A stretch of 64,000 nt of DNA from positions 23,864 to 87,863 of the forward strand of contig NZ_JAGFXZ010000010.1 of assembly GCF_019038395.1 (NCBI RefSeq), read 5' to 3'. Of the stretch, positions 27,670 to 36,693 are shown piece by piece. This stretch comes from Acinetobacter sp. BY419. Its GTDB lineage: Bacteria; Pseudomonadota; Gammaproteobacteria; Pseudomonadales; Moraxellaceae. A program made the position numbers and the translations under genes. The notes under the pieces were generated by a model. That model made no database searches and was not told where the DNA came from. It was given only the letters and a program-made list of their open reading frames with translations. The stretch's first letter is position 1. Each line of letters opens with the position of its first letter.

Positions 27670-27697
27670 AAGCATTTTATGCATTAAATGCTTTTTT
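27670..27697 (+). promoter_or_regulatory. Terminator-like hairpin in leader of aminotransferase gene
   Basis: AAGCATTT (27670-27677) pairs with AAATGCTT (27686-27693) across an 8-base loop and runs straight into a T tract on the plus strand, 55 bp before the start codon at 27749. In the divergent 229-bp gap there is no upstream plus-strand gene it could end, so it may act as a leader attenuator. Confidence 0.45.
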
Positions 27698-27748
27698 GTA
27701 AGCAAATTTAGTGGTAGGCTTAGGACTATTCTTGCTCAGGATTAAAAA

Positions 27749-29179
27749 ATGTCGCAAAAAAAGAGCGTAATTTTTAAAAACCTACTCCCTGTGATCAGAC
27801 AGTATCAACAAGTAGGATTTACGCATGAAAAAATTGTTGCTTTATTGAGAGATGAACATAATCTCGATCTTGTAACAACCGAGACATTTAAAAGTTATTT
27901 ATATCGTTATGCAAAAGTGACCTCCACTCTTTCAGAGAACATCAAAATGCCGAACACTTTCCAAACCCCTCGCGAAATTAAGAAATCGTCTAAGCTCGAG
28001 CATGTTTGCTACGACATTCGCGGACCTGTGTTACGAGCGGCCATAGAGATGGAAGAAGCTGGCCATAAAATTATCAAGTTGAATATTGGTAACCCCGCCA
28101 CATTCGGTTTTGAAGCACCACAAGAAATCATCAATGATGTGGCTTTAAACCTGCCAAATGCAATTGGCTATACAGATTCTAAAGGTATTTTCCCTGCGCG
28201 TAAGGCGATCTGCCAGTATTACCAGCAAAAAGGCATTCTGGATATGCACGTCAATGATGTGTATATCGGTAATGGCGTGTCTGAACTGATTGTCATGGCC
28301 ATGCAGGGCCTGTTGGATGATGGCGATGAAATGCTGATTCCAATGCCAGATTACCCACTCTGGACTGCGGCAGTCAATCTGTCTGGCGGTACTGCGATTC
28401 ACTATAAATGTGATGAAGAAAATCACTGGTATCCTGACATTGCCGATATGGAAAGCAAAATCACGCCAAATACCCGTGGTATTGTGATTATTAATCCAAA
28501 TAACCCGACCGGTTCTGTTTATCCGCGCCATGTCTTGCAACAGATTGTAGATTTAGCTAAGAAATATGACCTGATTTTATTTGCTGACGAAATCTACGAT
28601 AAAATTATCTATGATGGCATTGAGCATGTGGCTGTAGCTGCCTTGGCTGGCGATCAACTTTGTGTATCATTTAACGGCTTATCAAAAGCTTACCGTATTG
28701 CTGGTTACCGTTCGGGCTGGATGGCAATTACGGGTGACAAGTCTCGTGCAGCGGACTATATCGAAGGTCTGGACATGCTGGCGTCAATGCGCCTGTGTGC
28801 TAACCATCAGGCACAATATGCGATTCAAACCGCCCTGGGTGGTTACCAGTCCATTAATGACCTGATTCGTCCGGGTGGCCGTTTATATGAGCAACGTAAC
28901 ATTGCCTGGGAAATGCTGAACGAGATTCCAGGGGTATCTTGTGTCAAGCCTGAAGGGGCGATGTACTGCTTCCCAAAACTGGAACCGAATGTTTATCCGA
29001 TTCAGGACGATGAAAAGCTGATGCTGGACCTGTTACGTGCTGAGAAAGTGCTTCTGGTTCAAGGCACAGGCTTTAACTGGCCGACACCAGATCATTTCCG
29101 TGTCGTGTTCCTGCCAGCTGAAAATGAACTGCGTGAAGCCCTTACCCGTGTTGGCCGCTTCCTAGCCAAGATGCGTTAA
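27749..29179 (+). CDS. alaA: AlaA-like PLP aminotransferase with extra N-terminal domain
   Basis: A 476-residue protein. Residues from about 70 onward are an AlaA (YfbQ)-type alanine aminotransferase: IKLNIGNPATFGFEAP, NPNNPTGSVYPRHVL, FADEIYDKIIYDG and the PLP lysine in FNGLSKAYRIAGYRSGW. This enzyme makes alanine from pyruvate with glutamate. The first 66 residues (LPVIRQYQQVGFTHEKIVAL, then LDLVTTETFKSYLYRYAK) form a separate module resembling small DNA-binding domains of plasmid and regulatory proteins. An internal ATG at 27947, preceded by CAGAGA, would give a standard 410-residue AlaA, so two products are possible. Confidence 0.9.
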   Translation: MSQKKSVIFKNLLPVIRQYQQVGFTHEKIVALLRDEHNLDLVTTETFKSYLYRYAKVTSTLSENIKMPNTFQTPREIKKSSKLEHVCYDIRGPVLRAAIEMEEAGHKIIKLNIGNPATFGFEAPQEIINDVALNLPNAIGYTDSKGIFPARKAICQYYQQKGILDMHVNDVYIGNGVSELIVMAMQGLLDDGDEMLIPMPDYPLWTAAVNLSGGTAIHYKCDEENHWYPDIADMESKITPNTRGIVIINPNNPTGSVYPRHVLQQIVDLAKKYDLILFADEIYDKIIYDGIEHVAVAALAGDQLCVSFNGLSKAYRIAGYRSGWMAITGDKSRAADYIEGLDMLASMRLCANHQAQYAIQTALGGYQSINDLIRPGGRLYEQRNIAWEMLNEIPGVSCVKPEGAMYCFPKLEPNVYPIQDDEKLMLDLLRAEKVLLVQGTGFNWPTPDHFRVVFLPAENELREALTRVGRFLAKMR

Positions 29180-29197
29180 CTTCTGAAATAGGCAAAA

Positions 29198-29232
29198 TAA
29201 AAAACCGTATTTTTTAATGCGGTTTTTTATTT
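29198..29232 (+). terminator. Rho-independent terminator of aminotransferase gene
   Basis: A stem AAAACCGTATT/AATGCGGTTTT (one G-T pair) followed by T-rich sequence, 19 bp past the stop. Confidence 0.85.
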
Positions 29233-29379
29233 TTCTCAATATTCGAAGTTTTGACTTATAAAATTTTAAAAAGCATACGGATTTCTTGAAGCAGATTCCT
29301 GCACTCAACGGTTTCTTATCCGGTGATTTCTCCTTAATCACGAAGATTCATGTTATTTTTTAATCAAATATAAAATTCT

Positions 29380-30603
29380 ATGAGTACACGGATGTCCTCA
29401 CACACCATTAAACTCAGCCTGTTTCTCTGCCTTAGTATGTGCTTGGGCATTGGTATTCTTCGTTTCTCTTATACTGCGCTGTTACCGGGTACACGAGAAG
29501 CCTTTGGCTGGAGTACAGATTTTGCCGGTCTCTTGGGCAGTGCCAATTTACTGGGCTATTTAATCGGTGCCTTTACCGCCATGCGCCTGCCTCAAGACCG
29601 GAGTATGAGTACTTATATTCAAATTTCAGCTTTTGCCGGTATGTTCAGCCTGATGTGCTGTGCATTTTCTGGTTTCTCTGAAGTTTGGTATATCGCCTGG
29701 CGTGTTATTTCAGGAATTAGCGGTGGGCTGATGATGATTTTATCGCCGAGTGTGGTCGCGCAGTGCTGTGAGCTTCAGGATCGTCTTAAAATCAACTTTA
29801 TCGGTTTTAGCGGGATTGGGCTCGGCGTTTTAATTGCAACCCTGTTTCTGCCTTATCTCGATCAGATTTCCATACAGACCGCCTGGCTGATCTTATGTGG
29901 TTTTGCCCTGCTCATTTGTATATGTTTAAGTAGATTTATCCAAAAACTTAAGCCTTATTTGTCCCTGCAAGCGCCTTCGAATATCTCTAATATATCTTTG
30001 AATAGCGTCTTTTATAGCTTACTGACTGTCTACGCCTGTAGCGCGTTTGCCTATATACCACATTCACTCTTCTGGATTGATTATTTAAGCCAGCAGCTGG
30101 AATTGAGCTTGTTCTGGATTAACTTTAACTGGATTCTTTATGGACTGGGTAGTGCTTTAGGTGCCTTCAGTGCTTATGCGCTGGCCAGAAAATTTGGTAA
30201 TTTTGCTGCCCTGAAAATTCTTTATAGTCTTTATATTGCGGCTATTTTTATTGCGACTTTAAAGGCTCACCCATTGCTCACGTTTAGCTCTTCCTTTTTT
30301 ACTGGAATGCTAAATCCGGCTGTGGTCTTTCTGACCTCTTATACCATTTTGCAACTGTATGGACTGGCTTATAAAAAGCTATGGAGCATTGCTACCTTAT
30401 GTTTCGCTTCTGTTCAGCTGATTGGTGGACTCAGTTTTAGTGCGCTGCAATATTTTAGCTTGAGCTATCATCAACAGTTCCTACTGGCCGCATTTGTTCT
30501 TTTATTAGGAACATCGCAATTATTCTGGTATACACGTCCTGCCAGATTCAATCAGGAAACACAAACCCAGCCGGTTTCAGCTCAAGGAGAAGGCACCAAA
30601 TAA
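29380..30603 (+). CDS. YbfB/YjiJ-family MFS transporter
   Basis: A 407-residue, twelve-helix major facilitator. The N-terminal MCLGIGILRFSYTALLPGTREAFGWS and the SANLLGYLIGAF segment are the hallmark of the YbfB/YjiJ family, as is the VSGISGGLMMIL-like helix IAWRVISGISGGLMMIL. The substrate is unknown for the family. The start is the ATG at 29380, with another at 29392. The last 22 bp overlap the convergent M23 lipoprotein gene. Confidence 0.85.
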   Translation: MSTRMSSHTIKLSLFLCLSMCLGIGILRFSYTALLPGTREAFGWSTDFAGLLGSANLLGYLIGAFTAMRLPQDRSMSTYIQISAFAGMFSLMCCAFSGFSEVWYIAWRVISGISGGLMMILSPSVVAQCCELQDRLKINFIGFSGIGLGVLIATLFLPYLDQISIQTAWLILCGFALLICICLSRFIQKLKPYLSLQAPSNISNISLNSVFYSLLTVYACSAFAYIPHSLFWIDYLSQQLELSLFWINFNWILYGLGSALGAFSAYALARKFGNFAALKILYSLYIAAIFIATLKAHPLLTFSSSFFTGMLNPAVVFLTSYTILQLYGLAYKKLWSIATLCFASVQLIGGLSFSALQYFSLSYHQQFLLAAFVLLLGTSQLFWYTRPARFNQETQTQPVSAQGEGTK

Positions 30604-31142
30604 GGATAGGGATTGGTCGCCCCTTGCCCCCCCGAATAAATTCCGTAATGTAAATGCGGTGGAGTATTTTGGGCATTACCTGTATTACCCACATAGGCAA
30701 TTACTTCACCCGCTTCCACCCAATCGCCTTCCTGAATATGTTCTGCATAATCATCCAGATGCGCATAATAATGCTGACTCATATTTGGACCAGTGACCCA
30801 AATGATTTTACCACCCAGATTATTGGTGCCAATCTTTCGAACGATGCCTTGGGTCGCGCTAAATACCGGTGTACCGCATTTGGCAAAAATATCTGTACCT
30901 TCGTGTTTACGACCCGCGCTACGCGCTGCTCCCCATGTATCATTAATTTGACCAACGGTGATACCTTCGACCGGGATCTGGAGCGGAGCTTCTAACTGGG
31001 TTCTTTGTAATTGCCAATACAGATAAGGGCTTTTCCACCCCGCCGCTTCACCTGACGGCGGTGGCTGACAGGCGGTCAGTAAAAAACCTATAGATAAAAA
31101 TAAGCTTATAATCCGAAGAAATTTCACCAATATTCGCACCAA
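30582..31142 (-). CDS. M23-family peptidase lipoprotein
   Basis: A 186-residue lipoprotein (lipobox LLTAC, Cys25) with a LytM/M23 domain. Zinc ligands are His80 and Asp84 (HEGTD) and His165 (HLHYG), with His128 (YYAHLD) and His163 in the active site, so it looks catalytically competent. It would cleave peptidoglycan cross-bridges or act at the envelope. Small for the family; no LysM domain. Its 3' end overlaps the convergent MFS gene. Confidence 0.9.
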   Translation of the reverse strand: MVRILVKFLRIISLFLSIGFLLTACQPPPSGEAAGWKSPYLYWQLQRTQLEAPLQIPVEGITVGQINDTWGAARSAGRKHEGTDIFAKCGTPVFSATQGIVRKIGTNNLGGKIIWVTGPNMSQHYYAHLDDYAEHIQEGDWVEAGEVIAYVGNTGNAQNTPPHLHYGIYSGGQGATNPYPYLVPSP

Positions 31143-31231
31143 CTTTAAAATAGATGACTTTTATCTTAATCATAACAGCCTGCTTTAAAGTCACAATCCT
31201 GTTATTTTTAGTGATGATTGTATATAAGCCC

Positions 31232-31269
31232 GAAATAACAAAACCCTCAGATGAGGGTTTTGTTATTTC
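31232..31269 (-). terminator. Long perfect hairpin, terminator of small basic protein gene
   Basis: An 18-bp perfect stem, GAAATAACAAAACCCTCA with its complement, and a two-base loop; it lies 15 bp past the stop of the 43-codon gene. No pure T tract is needed given the TTTT in the arms; probably bidirectional, protecting the divergent M23 gene promoter. Confidence 0.75.
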
Positions 31270-31283
31270 AGGTGAGTAGGAGA

Positions 31284-31415
31284 TTATCTACGTTTTTTTG
31301 CACGAGATGGTTTCGATGGTTGTTGCTGTTGTTGCTGTTGCTGCTCTTCATTCTGGGCATTGTCCTGCTTGTCTTTTTGTTGGACCTGCTTATGTTTCGC
31401 TTTAGCTTTAGCCAT
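31284..31415 (-). CDS. Small basic protein with polyglutamine tract (43 aa)
   Basis: MAKAKAKHKQVQQKDKQDNA, then QNEEQ, a run of eight Gln ending at residue 32, and PSKPSRAKKRR. It is lysine- and arginine-rich at both ends. AAGGAG lies 6 nt before the ATG and a strong hairpin follows, so it is very probably expressed. The Gln run is coded by alternating CAG and CAA and may vary in length between strains. Function unknown; the composition suggests nucleic acid or ribosome binding. The 298 bp from 31416 to the icd stop hold only the icd terminator. Confidence 0.65.
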   Translation of the reverse strand: MAKAKAKHKQVQQKDKQDNAQNEEQQQQQQQQPSKPSRAKKRR

Positions 31416-31662
31416 TATGTACTCCTTTAGAGAAACGTCTCTATATCACTGGAAGTTCCATTCATTACTGTAACGTTTATACAAAATAAGCCAATCACTG
31501 AGCTGTATCCAAATACGTTAATGTAATACCGGCTTTACTAAGTCATTCAGCTTAGAACGAATCATTTTTAGACTCATTACACTTCTTACATAAATTTGCA
31601 GCCTGATACTTATTTTAACTTTAAGCCCTGCACTGTTCAGGCTTTAGCTTAAGATAAGGTAA

Positions 31663-31690
31663 TAAAAAAACCCGCAATGACTGCGGGTAT
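31663..31690 (-). terminator. Rho-independent terminator of icd
   Basis: A CCCGCA/TGCGGG stem, T run on the minus strand, 24 bp past the icd stop codon. Confidence 0.88.
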
Positions 31691-31713
31691 TCCTCTTAAA
31701 TTGTATAGCGCTG

Positions 31714-32970
31714 TTAAGCATCCATATTGTCAATAATTGCTTCACCAAACTCGGAACAACGAAGCAAGGTTGCGCCTGGCATCAAGCGCTCAAAATCATA
31801 GGTCACCGTTTTTGCCGCAATCGCACCCGAAATCCCTTTAATGATCAGGTTAGCAGCTTCTGTCCAGCCCATATCACGCAGCATCATTTCTGCAGACAAA
31901 ATAATCGAACCCGGATTCACCTTATCCTGTCCGGCATATTTAGGCGCTGTTCCGTGTGTTGCTTCATATACCGCAATAGAGCCACCGATATTGGCACCCG
32001 GTGCAATCCCGATTCCACCCACTTCCGCAGCCAGCGCATCAGAAATATAGTCACCATTTAGATTCAGTGTCGCAATCACGGAATAATCCGCCGGGCGCAT
32101 CAAGATTTGCTGCAAGAAGGCATCTGCAATGACATCTTTAATAATAATGTCTTTGCCCGTTCTCGGATTTTTGATTTTCACCCACGGCCCGCCATCTAAA
32201 AGCTCACCGCCGAAACGTTCTAGCGCAACCTCATAGCCCCACTCTTTAAACGCCCCTTCAGTATATTTCATGATATTGCCTTTGTGCACCAGGGTTACAC
32301 TTGGCTTTTCATTCTCAATGGCGAATTGAATCGCCTTACGCACCAGACGCTGAGTACCTTCTTTGGAAACAGGCTTGATGCCGATCCCACAATGTTCTTC
32401 AAAGCGGATTTTGGTTACGCCCATTTCTTCTTTCAGGAACTTGATGACTTTTTTCGCTTCTGGAGAATCTGCCTTCCATTCAATTCCGGCATAAATATCT
32501 TCTGAATTTTCACGGAAGATTACCATATCGGTCAGTTCCGGATGATGCACTGGTGAAGGCACACCTTCAAACCAGCGCACCGGGCGGACACAGACATATA
32601 AATCCAGTTCCTGGCGTAATGCCACATTCAGGGAGCGAATACCACCGCCGACTGGCGTAGTCAGTGGACCTTTGATCGATATCACATAATCTCGCAGCGC
32701 TTCCAGGGTTTCTTCAGGCATATAAGTGTCATAAATTTTATTAGCTTTTTCACCGCAGTAGACTTCCATCCATTCGATTGAACGCTTCCCGGCGTATGCT
32801 TTTTGAACAGCGGCATCTACCACAGCTTGCATTGTTGGTGTAATATCAGCACCAATTCCATCCCCTTCGATAAATGGGATAATTGGATTATTTGGTACGT
32901 TAAGTGAAAGGTCTGCATTTACGGTGATTTTGGTACCATCCACAGGTACTACGATTTTTTGATATCCCAT
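31714..32970 (-). CDS. icd: NADP-dependent isocitrate dehydrogenase
   Basis: A 418-residue dimeric IDH close to the E. coli enzyme (416). The start is the ATG at 32970 ([17 protein letters not shown]) with AGGAG upstream; the open frame continues 16 codons further but without similarity. Motifs: [10 protein letters not shown], the phosphorylatable Ser in [26 protein letters not shown], and NLNGDYISD. It decarboxylates isocitrate to 2-oxoglutarate in the TCA cycle. Divergent from rluE, as in E. coli. Confidence 0.97.
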   Translation of the reverse strand: MGYQKIVVPVDGTKITVNADLSLNVPNNPIIPFIEGDGIGADITPTMQAVVDAAVQKAYAGKRSIEWMEVYCGEKANKIYDTYMPEETLEALRDYVISIKGPLTTPVGGGIRSLNVALRQELDLYVCVRPVRWFEGVPSPVHHPELTDMVIFRENSEDIYAGIEWKADSPEAKKVIKFLKEEMGVTKIRFEEHCGIGIKPVSKEGTQRLVRKAIQFAIENEKPSVTLVHKGNIMKYTEGAFKEWGYEVALERFGGELLDGGPWVKIKNPRTGKDIIIKDVIADAFLQQILMRPADYSVIATLNLNGDYISDALAAEVGGIGIAPGANIGGSIAVYEATHGTAPKYAGQDKVNPGSIILSAEMMLRDMGWTEAANLIIKGISGAIAAKTVTYDFERLMPGATLLRCSEFGEAIIDNMDA

Positions 32971-33164
32971 TGTTAGTATTCTCCTGAATGCCGCTGACAA
33001 ATCCAAAATAATTGCCAATTAGGCAATACTTTCAACTGTTCTTAACGCATAATATTCTAATCCAGATTTGTTGTTTTTGAGATTTATACGGGAAATAACA
33101 AAGTTTCCCTTTAAAATAAACCTCTACATTTTTTAAATTAATGTAATTATAGAAGTTATTTCCT

Positions 33165-33956
33165 ATGAAAATCGTCATTCTAAACAAACCTTATGACGTC
33201 CTCTCCCAATTCCGTCCAGATGAAAAGCATCCAACTATGGCTGATTTTATCGACGACAAAGATTTACGTCTTGCTGGCCGTTTGGACATGGACTCAGAAG
33301 GTCTCGTTTTCCTCACCGATCACGGTGGTCTCAACCAATATATCACTAATCCTGCCAATAAAAAGTTTAAAACTTATATGGTGCAAGTGGAAGGTGATGT
33401 AACTGAAGAGGCGCTTGAGCAGCTTCGTAAAGGGGTTGAACTGAAAGATGGCATGACACTTCCAGCCAAAGCTGAAAAAGTATCTGAACCGGAATGGTTA
33501 TGGGAGCGTAATCCTCCTGTACGTTTCCGTTCATCTGTCCCAACGTCTTGGGTTGAGATTTCGATTTGTGAAGGCCGTAACCGTCAGGTTCGTCGTATGA
33601 CATCTGCGGTGGGCTTCCCTACACTGCGTTTGATCCGCACCAAGATTGGTGAGATTGATTTGGTTCGGATGGGATTGCAACCGGGCGAAACCAAAGAAAT
33701 CGAACCTTTACTTTACCCAGACTTCCAGAATGTTCCTGCTGAAGAACCATACCGTTCACGCTCTTATGTGAAAAAGCCGGGTGGCACTGGCGGTAAGCCA
33801 ATGGTTCGCAAGAACAAAGACGGTTCTGTGAAAAAAACCTCAGGTACGAAACGTATCTGGCAGATGGACGATAGTGAAAAGCCGAAACGTCGCACCAATG
33901 GTACAACTCGTCCAAATACGAAAGCGCCACGTGGTCGCGGACGTGGTCGTGGCTAA
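33165..33956 (+). CDS. rluE: 23S rRNA pseudouridine synthase RluE
   Basis: A 263-residue member of the RsuA/RluE family. The catalytic Asp is in LAGRLDMDSEGLVFLTD, with EGRNRQVRRM and KTYMVQVEG supporting. RluE makes pseudouridine 2457 in 23S rRNA. The position opposite icd is the same as in E. coli. After about residue 190 there is a basic, disordered tail rich in Lys, Gly and Arg (ending RGRGRGRG) that E. coli RluE lacks; it may help rRNA binding. The last 4 bp overlap the convergent sensor kinase gene. Confidence 0.92.
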   Translation: MKIVILNKPYDVLSQFRPDEKHPTMADFIDDKDLRLAGRLDMDSEGLVFLTDHGGLNQYITNPANKKFKTYMVQVEGDVTEEALEQLRKGVELKDGMTLPAKAEKVSEPEWLWERNPPVRFRSSVPTSWVEISICEGRNRQVRRMTSAVGFPTLRLIRTKIGEIDLVRMGLQPGETKEIEPLLYPDFQNVPAEEPYRSRSYVKKPGGTGGKPMVRKNKDGSVKKTSGTKRIWQMDDSEKPKRRTNGTTRPNTKAPRGRGRGRG

Positions 33957-35338
33957 AGCCCAGTCTGCTCATCAGGTAGTGACAGGCTAAACACCACGCC
34001 AGACGGCGTATTTTCTACAGTTGCCTGCCCCTGATGGAGCTGCATAATCGACTGCACAATAGCAAGGCCCAGACCACCCGTCTGGGCTTTTCCGTGCCGG
34101 CTGTCATCTATCTGATAAAAGCGCTCAAATAAATGCGGTCGATGCTGCTCTGCAATCCTGACCTCTGGTGTTAACACCGATATTTTAATCCTATGGTTCA
34201 CTCGCTGTGCCGACACAATGATCTCACTCCCAGGCTGACCATAAGTAATGGCATTGCTGATCAGATTGGCGATTGCGCGCTGTAACAACGCGGTGCTGGC
34301 AGTCAGACTTAAATCTGGCGGAACATCAACTTTTAAATGCATCTGCTTTTCTTCGGCCAGAAAACTGAAGTACTCAAGCAATTCTTGCAGCATCTCATTT
34401 AGATTAAAATGCTGTTTTTCAATCGCATATCCCCCATGTTCTACCCGGGCAATAAACAGCATACTTTCAATCATCTGGCTCAGGCGTTCGTATTCTTCCA
34501 AGTTAGAATAGAGTAGATTTTCCAGTTCAACAGGTTCGCGTGGCCGCGATAACAGAATCTGTGTCTGCCCGATTAAGTTGTTTAATGGGGTACGAAGTTC
34601 GTGTGAAATATCCTCAGAAAAACGTGCCAGCTGCTGATACGCAGACTGAATATTACCGAGCATATCGTTCATGGCCTGACTCAGCTCTTGAACCTCAAGC
34701 GTATTACTCTGAACATCGATGTGCTGATTGGGCTGCTGAATATTGACCTGTGCTGTAGCCAGGATCAACTGACGCATTGACTTGAGAATATAGCGACCAG
34801 CCAGCCAGGCCATAAAGGTCGAGAGCAGAATGCCAAGCAGACTATACAGCACCAGTTTTGATAAATAGGTTGCCAGTATCCTTTGCCCTTCTGCCATCTG
34901 CTTCCCAGCCACCAGTTGATAGCTCTGACCATCAAACTGCACCTGTTTAAAAGCCAGACGGGTAGAAGGCTGTTCAGCCTGGTTATTCTGAAACTGCAAT
35001 TCGGAGGAATAGTGCAATGCCGGAATATGAACTTGCAAAGGATTGATTTCAATCAAGCGGTTATTCTGATGCTGCAGCAGCAGTAAATTATCTTCCTGCC
35101 CTAGCATGTTTTCATATAATTTGGGATGTTGAACCAAAAGCTCGAAACTCTGGGTATCTTCAAGAAAAATCTCAATCCGGGAAATACGCGCAGCCAGTGC
35201 CTGATCCTGCTGGGTCTGAATCATCTGCTGCATATTTTGATAAGACAGCAACGCCACACTCAAAAACACCACGCAGGACACCAGTGCAAACGCGATACTC
35301 AAACGTGTTGCCAGCGGCAATAACATGGGATTTTTCAT
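33953..35338 (-). CDS. Sensor histidine kinase, heavy-metal/oxidant type
   Basis: A 461-residue kinase of the CusS/HprS class. Two membrane helices (about 12-32 and 160-182) flank a 125-residue periplasmic domain; a HAMP segment follows; the phospho-acceptor His is in FSEDISHELRTPLNNL; the ATP-binding domain has NLISNAITYGQPG and GGLGLAIVQSI. The G1 box lacks the usual D-x-G (VLTPEVRIAEQ), which is also altered in many metal-type kinases. It overlaps the response regulator gene by 4 bp. Periplasmic neighbours suggest it senses an oxidant or copper. Confidence 0.92.
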   Translation of the reverse strand: MKNPMLLPLATRLSIAFALVSCVVFLSVALLSYQNMQQMIQTQQDQALAARISRIEIFLEDTQSFELLVQHPKLYENMLGQEDNLLLLQHQNNRLIEINPLQVHIPALHYSSELQFQNNQAEQPSTRLAFKQVQFDGQSYQLVAGKQMAEGQRILATYLSKLVLYSLLGILLSTFMAWLAGRYILKSMRQLILATAQVNIQQPNQHIDVQSNTLEVQELSQAMNDMLGNIQSAYQQLARFSEDISHELRTPLNNLIGQTQILLSRPREPVELENLLYSNLEEYERLSQMIESMLFIARVEHGGYAIEKQHFNLNEMLQELLEYFSFLAEEKQMHLKVDVPPDLSLTASTALLQRAIANLISNAITYGQPGSEIIVSAQRVNHRIKISVLTPEVRIAEQHRPHLFERFYQIDDSRHGKAQTGGLGLAIVQSIMQLHQGQATVENTPSGVVFSLSLPDEQTGL

Positions 35339-36006
35339 GGGTATTCATCAAGCTTATAACCCATACCCCGTACGGTATGAATCAGTTTTGGCGTGTAATG
35401 ATCATCAATTTTGCTCCGCAGCCTGCGAATGGCCACATCGACCACATTGGTATCAGTATTAAAATTGATATTCCAGACCATGGATGCAATCTGGCTCCGC
35501 GTCATCACCTGCCCCTGATGCTCCATCAACAGTTGCAACAGCGCAAATTCTTTCTGGCTTAAATCGATTTTTTGCCCGTCACGGTGCACATCATGCTTTA
35601 GACGGTTCAAGACCAGACCTGAAACCTGATAGGCTTCCTGCTCCAGTCGCGGCACACGGCGCAGCAGACTTTTGATCCGGGCCAGCAACTCAATATAGGA
35701 AAAAGGCTTGGTCAGATAATCATCGGCGCCAAGTTCCAGACCTTTTACCCGATCCAGCACATGATCGCGTGCAGTGAGCATCAATACCGGAATCTGGCTA
35801 AAAGTTCGCAGGGTTTGTAATACCTGCCAGCCATCCAGGTCTGGCAGCATCACATCAAGCAGCACCAGATCGAAAGACTGTTGCTGCAAACACGATAATG
35901 CACGCACGCCATTTTCTGCGATGGCCGTGCTATAACCTGATTCATTCAGTCCTTTTGCCAGATATTCAGCAATCTTGACTTCATCTTCTACAATTAAAAT
36001 ATGCAT
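35335..36006 (-). CDS. OmpR-family response regulator (CusR/HprR type)
   Basis: A 223-residue regulator. The receiver has acidic Asp-Asp-like ED at 8-9 (VEDEVKIAEYL), phospho-acceptor Asp51 region LVLLDVMLPDLDGW, Thr in LTARD and Lys in LTKPFSYIELLARI. The C-terminal winged helix has LLQLLMEHQGQVMTRSQIA and VDVAIRRLRSKID. It is closest in look to heavy-metal regulators such as CusR or the hydrogen-peroxide regulator HprR (YedW). The dyad at 36038-36057 just upstream is a likely binding site for itself and the divergent genes. Confidence 0.93.
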   Translation of the reverse strand: MHILIVEDEVKIAEYLAKGLNESGYSTAIAENGVRALSCLQQQSFDLVLLDVMLPDLDGWQVLQTLRTFSQIPVLMLTARDHVLDRVKGLELGADDYLTKPFSYIELLARIKSLLRRVPRLEQEAYQVSGLVLNRLKHDVHRDGQKIDLSQKEFALLQLLMEHQGQVMTRSQIASMVWNINFNTDTNVVDVAIRRLRSKIDDHYTPKLIHTVRGMGYKLDEYP

Positions 36007-36037
36007 GTCAGCAGTTTAGCTGTTTTTACCTGTGCCT

Positions 36038-36057
36038 AGATTACAAATTGGTAATCT
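36038..36057. promoter_or_regulatory. Dyad operator between response regulator and HbpS-like gene
   Basis: AGATTAC-AAATTG-GTAATCT is a perfect 7-6-7 dyad, 31 bp before the regulator ATG and 68 bp before the divergent HbpS-like gene. It resembles the HprR/YedW box of E. coli (CATTACAAAATTGTAATG, from memory). Likely regulator binding site for both directions. Confidence 0.6.
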
Positions 36058-36125
36058 GATTGTCATGCTGCACTGGCGTATTTCTTTCTAAGATAGCAGC
36101 AGTATCCAATGCATGAATGACAGTC

Positions 36126-36623
36126 ATGAAAAAATCAATCGCTAACACAACCCTAGCCTTGCTCAGCAGCGCCTTATTACTCAGCTCACTAGCACATGCA
36201 GAATTAACAACGGCGCCAGTCCTGTCGCTAGAAGCTGCAAAGCTCATGGCGAGCAATGTCATGCTCGCCTGCCAGAAACAGGCCAAGCCGGCGGCAGTAG
36301 TTATTCTGGATCAGGGTGGGAACCTGCTGGCCAGCCAGCGCCATGAATCTGTCGGTATTCACAACCTGATTGCAGCGGAACGGAAAGCTTTTACCGCGTA
36401 TTCAACTAAAACCAGCACACTGGATTTTATGCGCAATGCCCAGAAAAATCCGGATGCACAGAATCTGAATAGCTTGCCTGAATTGCTATTACTGGGTGGT
36501 GGTGTACCTGTCCTTTACCAAAACCAGATTGTAGGTGCCGTAGGCGTGGCGGGTGCAGGTGGCTCAGAACAGGATCATCAATGTGCCAATAGCGGCATTC
36601 AAACCACCTTAAAGCAGCTTTGA
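36126..36623 (+). CDS. Periplasmic HbpS/GlcG-like heme-binding family protein
   Basis: A 165-residue protein with a signal peptide (MKKSIANTTLALLSSALLLSS, cut after AHA) and a GlcG/HbpS (DUF336) domain: LEAAKLMASNVMLACQ, VVILDQGGNLLASQRHES and LPGGVP-like LLLGGGVPVLYQNQIVGAVGVAG. In Streptomyces HbpS binds heme and iron and modulates a redox two-component system. Here the gene is divergent from a two-component pair, which fits an accessory sensor. The ATG at 36126 is chosen; 36117 adds three residues. Confidence 0.82.
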   Translation: MKKSIANTTLALLSSALLLSSLAHAELTTAPVLSLEAAKLMASNVMLACQKQAKPAAVVILDQGGNLLASQRHESVGIHNLIAAERKAFTAYSTKTSTLDFMRNAQKNPDAQNLNSLPELLLLGGGVPVLYQNQIVGAVGVAGAGGSEQDHQCANSGIQTTLKQL

Positions 36624-36693
36624 TTTCTTTTAATTAGTAATTATTTATTCCTTTTATTTAACTTCATTCCGTCATTTCACCGAGGAACACCAG

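Noticed and set aside
33953..35338. Degenerate kinase inferred from the missing D-x-G in the ATP lid region.
   Set aside because: Metal-type kinases commonly lack it; the phospho-acceptor His, N box and GLGLAI box are intact, so it is kept as a functional kinase.
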